Shown: one piece after another, positions 1 through 9,023 of the stretch
How positions within the stretch are numbered: position 1 is the stretch's first letter
How the letters are laid out: every line of letters begins with the position of its first letter
NCBI RefSeq assembly: GCF_036452155.1
Contig: NZ_JAWJZY010000004.1
Origin: Sorlinia euscelidii
GTDB taxonomy: Bacteria; Pseudomonadota; Alphaproteobacteria; Acetobacterales; Acetobacteraceae
Direction: 5' to 3' (one strand)
Length of the DNA: 64,000 nucleotides
Made by a program: the position numbers and the translations under genes
Notes under the pieces: model-generated
Told to the model about the DNA's origin: nothing
What the model saw: only the letters and a program-made list of their open reading frames with translations
Database searches by the model: none

Positions 1-941
1 GCCCAGCGTGGCGCGCGGCCGACAAAGCCCAAACGGTTCTGCAGGGCCAGATCATCCAGCTTGATGACAACGCCATCAATGTCATAAGGCAGGGTGGCGC
101 GCACTTGACCGATTTTCTCCACTTCCGCCGCTATGTCGGAGGGGTGTGACAAGCGCAGCCGTAAGGGATTCACGTCGAAACCCCATTTTTGCAGTTTTTC
201 AAGATAATTCCAATGCGTCGCCGCGACGGGCGCTGAAGCGAAGCCCTGCGCGTAAGCAAAGAAGGATAATGAGCGTTCCCGCGTGACTTTTGCGTCGAGC
301 TGCCGGAGGGAGCCGGCTGCGGCATTGCGCGGATTGGCGAAGGGGCGTTGTTCCGCGGCCTGCATGGCCTCATTTAAGGCGAGGAAATCATCTTTACGCA
401 TAAAAACTTCGCCGCGAATTTCGAGCTCATCAGGCGCGTCATCGGGGAGAGTGGTCGGGATCTGATCGATCGTGCGAATATTTTCCGTGACATTCTCACC
501 AACCGTCCCATCGCCGCGCGTGGCGCCCATGACGAGTTGTCGGTTCACGTAAGTCAGATTAATGGACAGGCCGTCAATTTTGGGCTCTGCAACAAATTGC
601 AGGCCGCGAAAATCCTCGTCGGAAAGACCTAGAAAGCGGTTAATGCGTTCAAGAAACTGCTCAAATTCCGTCTGGTTGAAGACGTTATCAAGCGACAACA
701 TGGGAACTCGATGTTCCGACTTGCGAAACCCGCTGGAGACCGGCGCGCCGACACGCTGCGTAACGCGGTCCGGCTTGCAGAATTCGGGGTAGGCCGCCTC
801 AAGTTCCAAAGCTTTTTGCCGTGCGGCATCATATGTGGCGTCATCAACGACCGGTGCGTCGTCCTGGTAATAAGCGTGATTCCATTCTTCGAGTTGTTGT
901 TCGAGCCGCGCATATGCCTCGCGTGCTTTCTCCGGCGTCAT
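1..941 (-). CDS. ligA: NAD-dependent DNA ligase LigA, N-terminal part (runs off the window)
   Basis: LigA seals nicks in duplex DNA using NAD+, in replication and repair. About 313 codons are visible and the rest lies beyond base 1. The N-terminus carries the NAD-binding segment of domain Ia (HAYYQDDAPVVDDATYD, about residues 22-38). The adenylated lysine is in KIDG (Lys121), followed by the nucleotidyltransferase motifs TRGDGTVGENVT, EIRGEVFM and NPRNAAAGSLRQLD. The ATG at 941 overlaps the recN stop (ATGA), so the two are probably translationally coupled at the tail of the dcw cluster. No frame break in the visible part. The family assignment is certain; only the C-terminal zinc finger, HhH and BRCT domains cannot be checked. 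Confidence 0.97.
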   Translation of the reverse strand, partial: MTPEKAREAYARLEQQLEEWNHAYYQDDAPVVDDATYDAARQKALELEAAYPEFCKPDRVTQRVGAPVSSGFRKSEHRVPMLSLDNVFNQTEFEQFLERINRFLGLSDEDFRGLQFVAEPKIDGLSINLTYVNRQLVMGATRGDGTVGENVTENIRTIDQIPTTLPDDAPDELEIRGEVFMRKDDFLALNEAMQAAEQRPFANPRNAAAGSLRQLDAKVTRERSLSFFAYAQGFASAPVAATHWNYLEKLQKWGFDVNPLRLRLSHPSDIAAEVEKIGQVRATLPYDIDGVVIKLDDLALQNRLGFVGRAPRW

Positions 942-2656
942 TTACCTTGTCCCAATAAACTATCGGCAGCCCCGCGGGCGGCCTCGGTCACTTTTTCACC
1001 GGCAAGCATACGTGCCAGTTCCTCCCGGCGTTCCTCCGGATGGAGACGGTGCGCCATGGTTCCCGTCCGATCCTTCGAAACATTTTTCACGATGCGGTAA
1101 TGGTGATCCGCTTTCGCGGCGATCTGCGGGCTATGCGTGACGGAGAAGACCTGGACGTTTTTCGCAATATCGCTCAGTCGCTCACCGATCGCGGCGGCGG
1201 TGGCCCCGCCGACCCCGGCATCGACTTCATCAAATACCAATGTTGTCATGTCCGAACGCGCCGCAAGCACCACTTTAAGGGCCAGCATGATTCGGGAGAG
1301 TTCACCCCCTGAAGCGACCTTACCCATCGGGCCGGGCGTCTGGCCCGGATTCGTCGCGATCAGAAACGAAATGCGCTCTTTACCGCGCACGCTCCATTCC
1401 GCCTCGGGGAGGGGCTGGATCGCGACTTCGAATCGCGCGCGTTCAAGTTTGAGGGGGCGGAACTCGGTCTCGATTGCGGTTTTGAGGGCCAGGGCGGCTT
1501 CCTGACGGGCATTTGACAACCGGGTGGCGGCTTCGTCAAAAGCTCGCCGCGTGTCCCGGACATTTTGATGCAACCGGGCCAGCTCCAATTCGCCGATATC
1601 CAGCGTGCTGAGCCGCGCCTGTAAATCGGCGAGAAATTGCGGCAACTCCGCAACCGATACATGATGTTTGCGTGCCGTGGCGCGCAGGGCGAAGAGACGT
1701 TCTTCCGTGGCTTCCAGCTGCGCTGTGTCAAGCTCACTTTCCTGCGCAAGGCGGGAGAGGAGTGTTTCCACCTCCGCGACGGCCTCCTCCGCTTTCTCCA
1801 GCGCGATGATGACTTCCTGCCCTTGCGCCAGACGCGGCGAGGCTGGGGATGCCGCGTCGCTCTCCGCCATGGCGAGGCGGGAGAGGGCGCGACTGGCTGC
1901 GCGCAGGGCGGTGGCGGGGCTGTGATTGCGGCGGTCGCGCGGGTTGAGCTCCGCAAGGGCGGCATTGACCGCCTCAATCTGTCGCTCTTCCCGCTGAAGA
2001 TTTGTCCTCTCCGAGACGAGTTCTTCTTCCTCAGCCTCCTGAGGGGCGAGGGTGGCGAGGTCACTTACGGACTGCCTCAGCCATGCCTCCTCCTCCCGCG
2101 CGGCTTTCAGGCCTGCCTCCGCCATCTCTGCTGCGGATTGTGCGGCGTGATAGGCGTTGTAACTTGCCGCGACCTGCGCCAGCAAATCTGTCGGGATACG
2201 AAAATGATCGAGAAGATCCCGATGCAGGGAGGTGTCGGTCAGGGTGATCTGCTCGTGCTGTCCCTGAATTTCAACAAGTAGCGCGCCAAGCCGCTTCAGT
2301 AACGCGCTGCTGACCGCACGGTCGGAGATGAAAGCACGGGACTTGCCATCGATGGAGACGACACGGCGAAGGATGAGAGGCTCCTCGTCCGGGGCAATAT
2401 CCACGCCATGTTCCTGAAGCAGGGTGAAGGCGGGGTGCGATTCATGGATCTCAAATGTCGCGGAGACGGAAGCCTGCGCCGCACCATGGCGCACCAGCCC
2501 CGCCCGTGCACGGTCACCCAAAGCGAGGCCAAGACTGTCGAGCAGGATTGACTTGCCCGCGCCCGTCTCGCCGGTGAAAACCGTCAAACCATTTGCGAAT
2601 TTCAGATCAAGCTTTTCGATAAGGACAACGTCGCGAATGGAAACTTGCGTCAGCAC
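938..2656 (-). CDS. recN: DNA repair protein RecN
   Basis: RecN is an SMC-like ATPase that acts early in double-strand-break repair. At 572 residues it has the usual family length. The Walker A motif GETGAGKS is at residues 29-36. Long charged, alanine- and glutamate-rich coiled-coil segments fill the middle (about 160-370). The ABC signature ASGGELSRIMLALK and the Walker B motif TLVFDEVDAGVGG lie near the C-terminus. It begins 79 bases after bamD and its TGA overlaps the ligA ATG. The gene order bamD-recN-ligA behind lpxC is common in alphaproteobacteria and places recN at the end of a cell-envelope operon. No LexA box was identified by eye. Confidence 0.97.
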   Translation of the reverse strand: MLTQVSIRDVVLIEKLDLKFANGLTVFTGETGAGKSILLDSLGLALGDRARAGLVRHGAAQASVSATFEIHESHPAFTLLQEHGVDIAPDEEPLILRRVVSIDGKSRAFISDRAVSSALLKRLGALLVEIQGQHEQITLTDTSLHRDLLDHFRIPTDLLAQVAASYNAYHAAQSAAEMAEAGLKAAREEEAWLRQSVSDLATLAPQEAEEEELVSERTNLQREERQIEAVNAALAELNPRDRRNHSPATALRAASRALSRLAMAESDAASPASPRLAQGQEVIIALEKAEEAVAEVETLLSRLAQESELDTAQLEATEERLFALRATARKHHVSVAELPQFLADLQARLSTLDIGELELARLHQNVRDTRRAFDEAATRLSNARQEAALALKTAIETEFRPLKLERARFEVAIQPLPEAEWSVRGKERISFLIATNPGQTPGPMGKVASGGELSRIMLALKVVLAARSDMTTLVFDEVDAGVGGATAAAIGERLSDIAKNVQVFSVTHSPQIAAKADHHYRIVKNVSKDRTGTMAHRLHPEERREELARMLAGEKVTEAARGAADSLLGQGK

Positions 2657-2735
2657 GAAAGCCGATCCTTATCCCTTGCGCGCGCATGGGCGGCGCGCCC
2701 CTCGACTTTCATACGCATCGGGAGGAGGAACCGTT

Positions 2736-3611
2736 TTAAAAAATCCAGTTCCATGCACGCTTGAAGAAGTTCGGACGTTCTATTTTCGGGGGGACGGTGC
2801 CCTCTTTCGTGATCAGGCCATAATAGCGCAACGTGTCATAAGCGCGCTCATACCATCGGCTGCGCGGGTAGTTGTAACCAAGAACAGAGGCCGCCTTGCG
2901 CGCATCATCCGTGAGGCCGAGCTGGAGATTGACCTCCACCAGGCGTTCCAGCGCTTCGGGCACGTGATTCGTCGTCTGGAAATCATCGACAACGCGTTGA
3001 TAACGCCCGATCGCCGACTCATAATTGCGCTGCTTCTGATAAAAACGTCCGACGAGCATTTCCTTGCCCGCAAGGTGATCACGGCACAGATCGATCTTGA
3101 GTCGCGCATCGCGTGCGTAGGCCGTCTCAGGGTATCGTGTCACAACCTCCTGCAAAGCGCCGAGCGCCTCAATTGTACCCTGCTGGTCGCGATCCACCGT
3201 GCCGATTTCCTCAAAGAAACAAAGCGCGCGCAGATAATAGGCGTAAGCGGCGTCCGGGCTGGTGGGGTGAAGGAGGAGGTAGCGCTCAAGCTGCTGAACC
3301 GCCTGCGGGTAGGCATTTTGCAGATAGAAGGCATAACCCTCCATCAATTCGGCATTACCGACATAGCCCGAATACGGGTAGTTCTGCTGCAAAGCCTCAA
3401 ATTGCTCACTCGCCAGCTTGTAGCGCCCGGCATGCAAGGCATCGATGCCGTAATTATAAAGTGTCTCCGGGCTGCTGACCGTTTTGGGGGCAGGCGCGTC
3501 GTCATGGTGAGCGCACGCCGCAAGGGCGAGAGCACTCAGGACGGAACAGGTCACAACGCTGGAGCGCGCCCGCTTGGCGCTTCGAAATTGAAAATCGATT
3601 TTCACGTGCAT
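2736..3611 (-). CDS. bamD: Outer membrane assembly lipoprotein BamD
   Basis: BamD is the essential lipoprotein of the BAM complex that inserts beta-barrel proteins into the outer membrane. The 291-residue product starts with a basic and hydrophobic signal peptide ending in the lipobox LAAC, so Cys33 is the predicted lipidated residue. The rest is a series of TPR-like helical repeats (for example TLYNYGIDALHAGRYKLASEQF and DAAYAYYLRALCFFEEIG). The ATG at 3611 has a GGAAGAG ribosome site about 6 bases upstream. It follows lpxC by 73 bases, so LPS synthesis and outer-membrane protein assembly genes are neighbours here. The product is slightly longer than E. coli BamD because of its C-terminus. 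Confidence 0.93.
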   Translation of the reverse strand: MHVKIDFQFRSAKRARSSVVTCSVLSALALAACAHHDDAPAPKTVSSPETLYNYGIDALHAGRYKLASEQFEALQQNYPYSGYVGNAELMEGYAFYLQNAYPQAVQQLERYLLLHPTSPDAAYAYYLRALCFFEEIGTVDRDQQGTIEALGALQEVVTRYPETAYARDARLKIDLCRDHLAGKEMLVGRFYQKQRNYESAIGRYQRVVDDFQTTNHVPEALERLVEVNLQLGLTDDARKAASVLGYNYPRSRWYERAYDTLRYYGLITKEGTVPPKIERPNFFKRAWNWIF

Positions 3612-3684
3612 GCCGACTCTTCCGGTGATCTGAAATCTTATAGCATGCCTCCGCTATTGCGGAAGCCCCAACACGCAACGAAAA

Positions 3685-4689
3685 CTAGGCGACGGCGTGA
3701 AGGGGGGCATTGGCGCCATGAAGGGGCGATATCGCGCGCCAATTGGCTTTATCAGCGAAAACGGCACGAAGGAGCCGGTTGTTGATTTCGTGCCCGCATT
3801 TATATCCGACGAACTGCCCCTCGATTGGGGCGCCCGCAAGATACATGTCCCCGATCGCATCGAGGATTTTATGTCGGGCGCATTCATCCTGATAACGAAA
3901 ACCCCCTTCATTGAGGATTTTGGCGCCATCGACCACAACAGCATTATCGAGGGAACCGCCTTTCGCCAGACCGGCTTTGCGCAGCGCCTCGATTTCCTTC
4001 ATATTGACAAAAGTGCGGCTGTCACAGATGTCGCGGCGGAAAATAGCTTCCGATAAAGTGATGTCCCGATGCTGGAATCCGATCGCCTGCGCGGAGAAAT
4101 CGATCGAGACGCTCAGGCTGAATGCACCATCCTGCGGTCGCAATTCAGCAAATGCGCCATGCAGCCCTGTGACACGCACCACGCGTTTGACGGAAATGAT
4201 CGGGCAGGGTGATCCAAGATTTTGTCGCCCCGCACACCGGATAAGAAAATCGAACGCGGCGGAAGAGCCATCAAAAACAGGTGTTTCCGGCCCATCGAGC
4301 GTAATCAGCGCATTTGTGATGTGATTGGCATGGAGGGCTGCCATAAGATGTTCAATCGTGGCAACGCGAATATGAGGCGCATCCGCAATCCCGATGACGG
4401 TGCTCAAGCGTGTGTCAATGACATGGTCAAAAAGGGCGGGGATGAGGGGGGAGCCCGGAAGATCCGTGCGCTGAAAGCAAATGCCGAAACCTGCGGGCGC
4501 CGGCAGAAGCGCAAGATTGACTTCATGCCCTGAATGAAGCGCCACGCCACGGCAATGAATGGGGTTGGCGAAACTCGTCTGAAAACGAAGGGAACGATGA
4601 CCCTGCCCGTGACCATGACGGTCTGCAGGGGAGAGCGTCGCGTCGAGGTCGCGTGCTTCCTCAGATGGCGAACCGGCCAGACCGTGCAT
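3685..4689 (-). CDS. lpxC: UDP-3-O-acyl-N-acetylglucosamine deacetylase LpxC
   Basis: LpxC removes acetate from UDP-3-O-acyl-GlcNAc, the committed step of lipid A synthesis, and is a zinc enzyme. Visible family features are GVALHSGHEVNL near the N-terminus, the zinc-binding histidine in IEHLMAALH, DGSSAAFDF, the second metal pair in HKILDAIGD (His and Asp), and the catalytic histidine in GHEINNRLL. The open frame extends 53 codons further upstream, but that segment is unlike LpxC. The ATG at 4689 is preceded by GAGGGGA at good spacing, giving 334 residues. It lies 194 bases downstream of ftsZ, the classical position at the end of the dcw cluster. Confidence 0.95.
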   Translation of the reverse strand: MHGLAGSPSEEARDLDATLSPADRHGHGQGHRSLRFQTSFANPIHCRGVALHSGHEVNLALLPAPAGFGICFQRTDLPGSPLIPALFDHVIDTRLSTVIGIADAPHIRVATIEHLMAALHANHITNALITLDGPETPVFDGSSAAFDFLIRCAGRQNLGSPCPIISVKRVVRVTGLHGAFAELRPQDGAFSLSVSIDFSAQAIGFQHRDITLSEAIFRRDICDSRTFVNMKEIEALRKAGLAKGGSLDNAVVVDGAKILNEGGFRYQDECARHKILDAIGDMYLAGAPIEGQFVGYKCGHEINNRLLRAVFADKANWRAISPLHGANAPLHAVA

Positions 4690-4883
4690 GAGATTCCCCT
4701 CAGGAGTAGTTGGTGCGCCAGGGCGCAGTCTTTCTTTTACGCCGTGAGGGTGGCGCTTGCCAGTCAAGCTTTGTTGCCAAATGTTACGTTGCCGGGGGAT
4801 CTGAAACCATTTTCTTAATGGCATCCAGGGTGAGAGAGGGCCTTTCACGTGTCAGAACGCGCTGGGCCCTCCCTGTTGCGACT

Positions 4884-6323
4884 TCAACGATCCCGACGGA
4901 GGAAAGCGGGGATATCGAGCGCTTCATCATCATTCGGGTCAAGCTGTGCCTGGCCCGGCTTGAAATCGGCGCGCTCCACAATCGTCGGCTCAGCCCGGAC
5001 GGGCGGCGCGTCTGAAGCGCCATTCGGCGTCGGTCTGCCACGCAGGACACCTGTTACCAAACCCATAAACCCGCGGGAATGCGAGGGCTCAGGCGCTGGC
5101 TGCGCCCCTGAGAAAAGCCCCGAACGCGGGGAGGGCGCACGCACCGGCTCGGTAGGGCGCAATGGTGCGGCGGTAGGGCGCGTTGGTTCCTGAGAGGTGG
5201 AGGGCGGCGGCGCGACATTTCCGGCTGTGTCGGCATGACGCTCTGACGCGTCATCGCGTTTCCCGTCACTCGTGCCCGCCTCAGATGGCGCCTGGGCCGC
5301 GGCTTTCTCAGCCTCTGCGGCGCGCGCCGCCTCCATCGCGGCGGCGGCCTTGGCCGCGTCAATACCGGTCGCAACGACGGAGACGCGGATACGGCCATTC
5401 AATTCCGGATCAATGGCCGACCCCCAGATGATCGTCGCATCTTCGGCGACTTCCTGCCGGATGCGCTCCGCCGCCTGATCGACTTCATAAAGCGTCATGT
5501 CGTCGCCGCCTGTGATGTTGATCAGCAGCCCGCGCGCCCCGGCCATCGATGTATCATCGAGAAGCGGATTGGAGATTGCGTCATTCGCCGCCATCAGGGC
5601 ACGGTCTTCACCCTCCGCCTCACCTGTGCCCATCATGGCCTTGCCCATTTCAGCCATGACCGTGCGGATATCGGCGAAGTCGAGATTGATCAGTCCGGGC
5701 GCCAGCATTAGGTCCGTGACGCCGCGCACACCCATATAGAGCACCTTATCCGCCATTTTGAAGGCTTCACGCAACGTTGTGCGCTCAGACGCCATGCGGA
5801 AGAGATTCTGATTGGGGATGACGATCAGCGTATCGACATATTGCTGCAATTCAGCAACCCCGGCATCAGCCAGGACCTTTCGTTTCTGCCCTTCAAAAGC
5901 GAAAGGCGTGCTGACAACCCCGACCGTCAGGATTTTACGTTCACGCGCCATTTTCGCAATCACCGGGGCCGCGCCTGTCCCTGTGCCGCCACCCATACCT
6001 GCCGTCACGAAAATCATGTGGGCGCCTTCAATGTGGCGGGTGATCTCATCCGCCGCTTCCTCCGCTGCGGCGCGCCCGATTTCCGGCTTTGCACCGGCGC
6101 CGAGGCCCTGCGTCAGATGTGGCCCTAACTGCACCCGCCGCTCAGCCTTGGCATTGGCCAGCGCCTGGGCGTCCGTGTTGGCGACCACGAATTCCACACC
6201 CTGAAGTTGCATCTCGATCATGTTATTGACGGCATTCATCCCGCCGCCACCGACGCCAATAACCGTAATTTTAGGAGAAAAATCGGAATGGGTGAATTGC
6301 GGGGCGGTGAGATTGAGCGTCAT
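4884..6323 (-). CDS. ftsZ: Cell division protein FtsZ
   Basis: FtsZ is the tubulin-like GTPase that forms the division ring. The nucleotide-binding signature GGGTGTG is at about residues 111-117, and the T7-loop region (NLDFADIRTVM) that completes the GTPase site of the next subunit is present. An alanine-, proline- and charge-rich linker covers about residues 320-465. The conserved C-terminal peptide DIPAFLRR ends the protein, where FtsA and other tethers bind. The frame is open 13 codons upstream from a TTG, but the ATG at 6323 gives the usual FtsZ N-terminus (479 residues). The 281 bases before it are long for this cluster and may hold a dedicated promoter. Confidence 0.98.
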   Translation of the reverse strand: MTLNLTAPQFTHSDFSPKITVIGVGGGGMNAVNNMIEMQLQGVEFVVANTDAQALANAKAERRVQLGPHLTQGLGAGAKPEIGRAAAEEAADEITRHIEGAHMIFVTAGMGGGTGTGAAPVIAKMARERKILTVGVVSTPFAFEGQKRKVLADAGVAELQQYVDTLIVIPNQNLFRMASERTTLREAFKMADKVLYMGVRGVTDLMLAPGLINLDFADIRTVMAEMGKAMMGTGEAEGEDRALMAANDAISNPLLDDTSMAGARGLLINITGGDDMTLYEVDQAAERIRQEVAEDATIIWGSAIDPELNGRIRVSVVATGIDAAKAAAAMEAARAAEAEKAAAQAPSEAGTSDGKRDDASERHADTAGNVAPPPSTSQEPTRPTAAPLRPTEPVRAPSPRSGLFSGAQPAPEPSHSRGFMGLVTGVLRGRPTPNGASDAPPVRAEPTIVERADFKPGQAQLDPNDDEALDIPAFLRRDR

Positions 6324-6424
6324 TTGGAATCCAGAGCCAGAATCGGGTTTTCGAAGTATCAATTTTTGGCGGGGAGCGCATCCTCGCGCGCACTCGCGTC
6401 AAATCTTTGAGGCCAGTCAGACCA

Positions 6425-6452
6425 TTTATAAAAGGTCCTGCTTACTTGAAAA
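6425..6452 (-). promoter_or_regulatory. Candidate ftsZ promoter
   Basis: In the 281-base gap between ftsA and ftsZ, the minus strand reads TTTTCA, 16 bases, then TATAAA, about 100 bases upstream of the ftsZ ATG. The -10 is good and the -35 is weak (4 of 6). An independent promoter for ftsZ is common in other bacteria, but this one is only a consensus match by eye. Confidence 0.3.
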
Positions 6453-6604
6453 GGCTTTAAAAGGTGTTCCAATAGTAAACTCCCATTCAATCAAGCAGGC
6501 AAGGCGTGGCGGGCCTGACTGCCCTGCGCGTGTGCTTTATGGCCTTGTGGGGCGCGACGCGCGCATGAAGTTTGCCAATAAATGACTCACCTCTCGGACT
6601 TGAG

Positions 6605-7981
6605 TCATCCTCGTAATCTTTGAATGAAGCGCAACAGAGCGTGCTGAGTTCGCGGCTCAGGTGAATAAGCGTCCTTGAAATTTGCATCAGCCCCCGTTGC
6701 CCAGGCCAATAAGCCTGATGCCGTGGCGAACCCGGCCGCATTTGCGCCCGTCTCCGGCAGGCCGGAAATATGCATGGGTCGCCCCAATCGAACCGGTCGA
6801 TTCAGGATGCGCGCGGCGGTCAGGCCCAGCCCTTCAAGGAGTGAGGCCCCGCCCGTAATCACCACCCGCTCCCGCGAGGCGCGTCCGAAACCGGCCTCCG
6901 CAAGACGGTCACGCACCAACTCCAGCGTTTCTTCCACCCGCGGCCGTATGGCGGTGACGAGGCGTGCGCGCGAGACGCGATTAAGTGAGCCGGTGCGCTC
7001 CCCGATCAGCTGAACCGGAAATGTGTCCCGGGAGTCTTCAATTGCGACATCGGCCGCGCCATATTTTGTTTTCAGACGTTCCGCCTCATCCAGTGAGACG
7101 GAGAGGTAACCTGCCAGATCGCGCGTGACATGCAGCCCCCCCACCGGGATAAAGCTTGTATGCAGCAACGCGCCCTCACCAAATACGGCGATGGATGTCG
7201 TCCCACCCCCCATATCAATCACGGTCGCACCAAGGTCACGCTCATCCTCCGCCAGAACGGCCAGGCCGGAGGCAAAGGGCGCGGAGACGAAATTGCGCAC
7301 TTTAAGCTCCGCACGTGAGACGGCGGAGGTCAGGGTCGCCAGTGCATTGGAGGCGGCGTCAACAACATGCAGCCGCGCCGTCAATTGCTCACAAAGCTGC
7401 CCGCGCGGGTCAACGAGCCCGCCAATATCATCGACGATAAAACCGATCGGCATGGTGTGGATGACGGTGCGCCCCTCCGCCACGGCGCGCATCTGACCTT
7501 CCGCCACAACGCGTTCCATATCCGCTTCCGTGACGTCCCTTCCGCCGATCGGCATGCGTGCATTGTAAAGGTTGCTCGTCGGCTGCCCGCAGGAGAGATT
7601 GATGGTGACCTCATCCAGGCGGCGATCAGCGGCCTCTTCCGCTTGGCCCACCGTCGCGCGAATGGCGCGCTCCGCCTCCGCGAAATCAATGACCGTGCCA
7701 TTTCTGATGCCGTGGGACCGCCGCCAACCATAGCCGAGGACGCGCAACATGCCGTTAGTTTCCGCGCGCCCGATCAAACATGTCATTTTTGTGGAGCCAA
7801 TATCCAGCACGCCGAAAACGCCGGGGCGGACGTAACGCGGCGGCGGGGGCTCATCCATCGGCGGCAGTGAGAGGATTTCGCTTTCAGCACGGCCTGAAGA
7901 CTTACGCGCGCCCGAACGCTCCTCCGGCGGTACGGCGGTGCGGTTTGAAAGCATAACGGGTTTCTGCGGATTATCTGTCAT
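6605..7981 (-). CDS. ftsA: Cell division protein FtsA
   Basis: FtsA is the actin-like ATPase that tethers FtsZ to the inner membrane and recruits later division proteins. The phosphate-1 loop GVLDIGSTKMTCLIG is at about residues 55-69. The phosphate-2 loop ATVIDMGGGTTSIAVF and adenosine motif VVITGGASLLEGL follow. The C-terminus ends in a short amphipathic helix (ALLRFIQRLRG) suited to membrane binding. The N-terminus carries about 45 extra polar, proline-rich residues before the actin fold; these are probably disordered. The length of 458 residues is slightly above E. coli FtsA for this reason. It follows ftsQ by 28 bases. Confidence 0.97.
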   Translation of the reverse strand: MTDNPQKPVMLSNRTAVPPEERSGARKSSGRAESEILSLPPMDEPPPPRYVRPGVFGVLDIGSTKMTCLIGRAETNGMLRVLGYGWRRSHGIRNGTVIDFAEAERAIRATVGQAEEAADRRLDEVTINLSCGQPTSNLYNARMPIGGRDVTEADMERVVAEGQMRAVAEGRTVIHTMPIGFIVDDIGGLVDPRGQLCEQLTARLHVVDAASNALATLTSAVSRAELKVRNFVSAPFASGLAVLAEDERDLGATVIDMGGGTTSIAVFGEGALLHTSFIPVGGLHVTRDLAGYLSVSLDEAERLKTKYGAADVAIEDSRDTFPVQLIGERTGSLNRVSRARLVTAIRPRVEETLELVRDRLAEAGFGRASRERVVITGGASLLEGLGLTAARILNRPVRLGRPMHISGLPETGANAAGFATASGLLAWATGADANFKDAYSPEPRTQHALLRFIQRLRG

Positions 7982-8009
7982 GATGTTGCGTCGCGCTCAG
8001 CCAGTCTCA

Positions 8010-9023
8010 TCAAGGCGTCAGAGGGAGAGGAAGCGTGCGACCCGAAAGGGGCGGCGCGCGGGGCGGTGCCGGAACGCTGTCGCCATGCAGGGATTTTTCG
8101 GGCGGACGGCTATCAGGCGGCGTTTTTCCGGGGGCTGCATGCTGCGTCTTCAAGAGATCCTGCGCCACATGATTGCCGACAGACGGGGATTGCGGCAGGC
8201 GGATCACCATGCGGTCAGGGAGACGCATATCGATGAGGGGGACGGGGCGTTCAAGCAGGCGAAATTTCTGCTGGTAAAGTGTCAGGCGCTTTAACGCTTC
8301 CCGCTCATGCCCTTCCGGAAGATAAATCTGCGTGCCATCTTTAAGTAAAAGCGTCCAGCGACGATGTCCCACCCGGATGGAAGCCGCGACGAAGGGCCGG
8401 ACGGTCGGCGCCTCAGCCAGTGCGGCGAGGAAATCCGGCGCGGCCTTATCCGCCCCGTCACCCACCACAAGTGGGAGTGACATAAACGCCCGAACATGGT
8501 CACGCAGCCCGAAAGCATCGGCGATCTGCGCCCCATCCCGGTTGATCAGCATGAATTTGCCTTTGATCTGCCAGATGGCCAGCGGGTCCCGTTCCTCAAG
8601 CACGATGCGCACGGTATCGGGCATACGCCGCTGCACCGTGACATTTGAGACAAACAGCAACGCACTCAGACGTTTCTGCGCGTCCGCAATCGCAAAACTG
8701 AAAATAGGTTTCCCGCGTGCTGCGCCTAAAGCTTTTTCCACTTCCGCCCGCGATGTCAGTCGCGCACCGATAATATCAATGTGGTTAATGGGTAATAAAG
8801 TATGGTCCTCCAGCCAGGATCTGAATATATCGTTCCGCGACTGAGAGATTTGCTGAAAAAAAAGGTAACCGCACCCGCCCAGCACCGCGACGAGGAGTGC
8901 CACAAAAATAATTTGCGGCGCGGTACGCCGGACGCGCCGCAAAAACATCGCGATGCGTGAAGGGCGGTCCTGAAGATAGACGTCGCGCGTCGGCGGTTTC
9001 CTCTCTGACCGTGCCCTCGTCAT
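8010..9023 (-). CDS. ftsQ: Cell division protein FtsQ
   Basis: FtsQ is a bitopic inner-membrane protein that links early and late divisome components (FtsB/FtsL, FtsW/FtsI). The 337-residue product has a basic cytoplasmic tail, one membrane segment (about residues 36-56, APQIIFVALLVAVLGGCGYLFF region) and a periplasmic POTRA domain beginning near residue 75 (IDIIGARLTSRAEVEKAL). A beta domain follows with the typical LEERDPLAIWQ and LINRDG segments. A proline-rich tail of about 45 residues closes it. The ATG overlaps the ddl stop by 4 bases (ATGA), indicating coupled translation. Confidence 0.94.
   Translation of the reverse strand: MTRARSERKPPTRDVYLQDRPSRIAMFLRRVRRTAPQIIFVALLVAVLGGCGYLFFQQISQSRNDIFRSWLEDHTLLPINHIDIIGARLTSRAEVEKALGAARGKPIFSFAIADAQKRLSALLFVSNVTVQRRMPDTVRIVLEERDPLAIWQIKGKFMLINRDGAQIADAFGLRDHVRAFMSLPLVVGDGADKAAPDFLAALAEAPTVRPFVAASIRVGHRRWTLLLKDGTQIYLPEGHEREALKRLTLYQQKFRLLERPVPLIDMRLPDRMVIRLPQSPSVGNHVAQDLLKTQHAAPGKTPPDSRPPEKSLHGDSVPAPPRAPPLSGRTLPLPLTP

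Noticed and set aside
2424..3785. 453-codon plus-strand open frame
   Set aside because: Lies opposite recN and bamD, shows no family features, and has the typical look of an antisense shadow in GC-rich DNA.
4690..4848. LpxC extended 53 codons upstream
   Set aside because: The extra segment does not resemble LpxC, and the internal ATG at 4689 has a good ribosome site.
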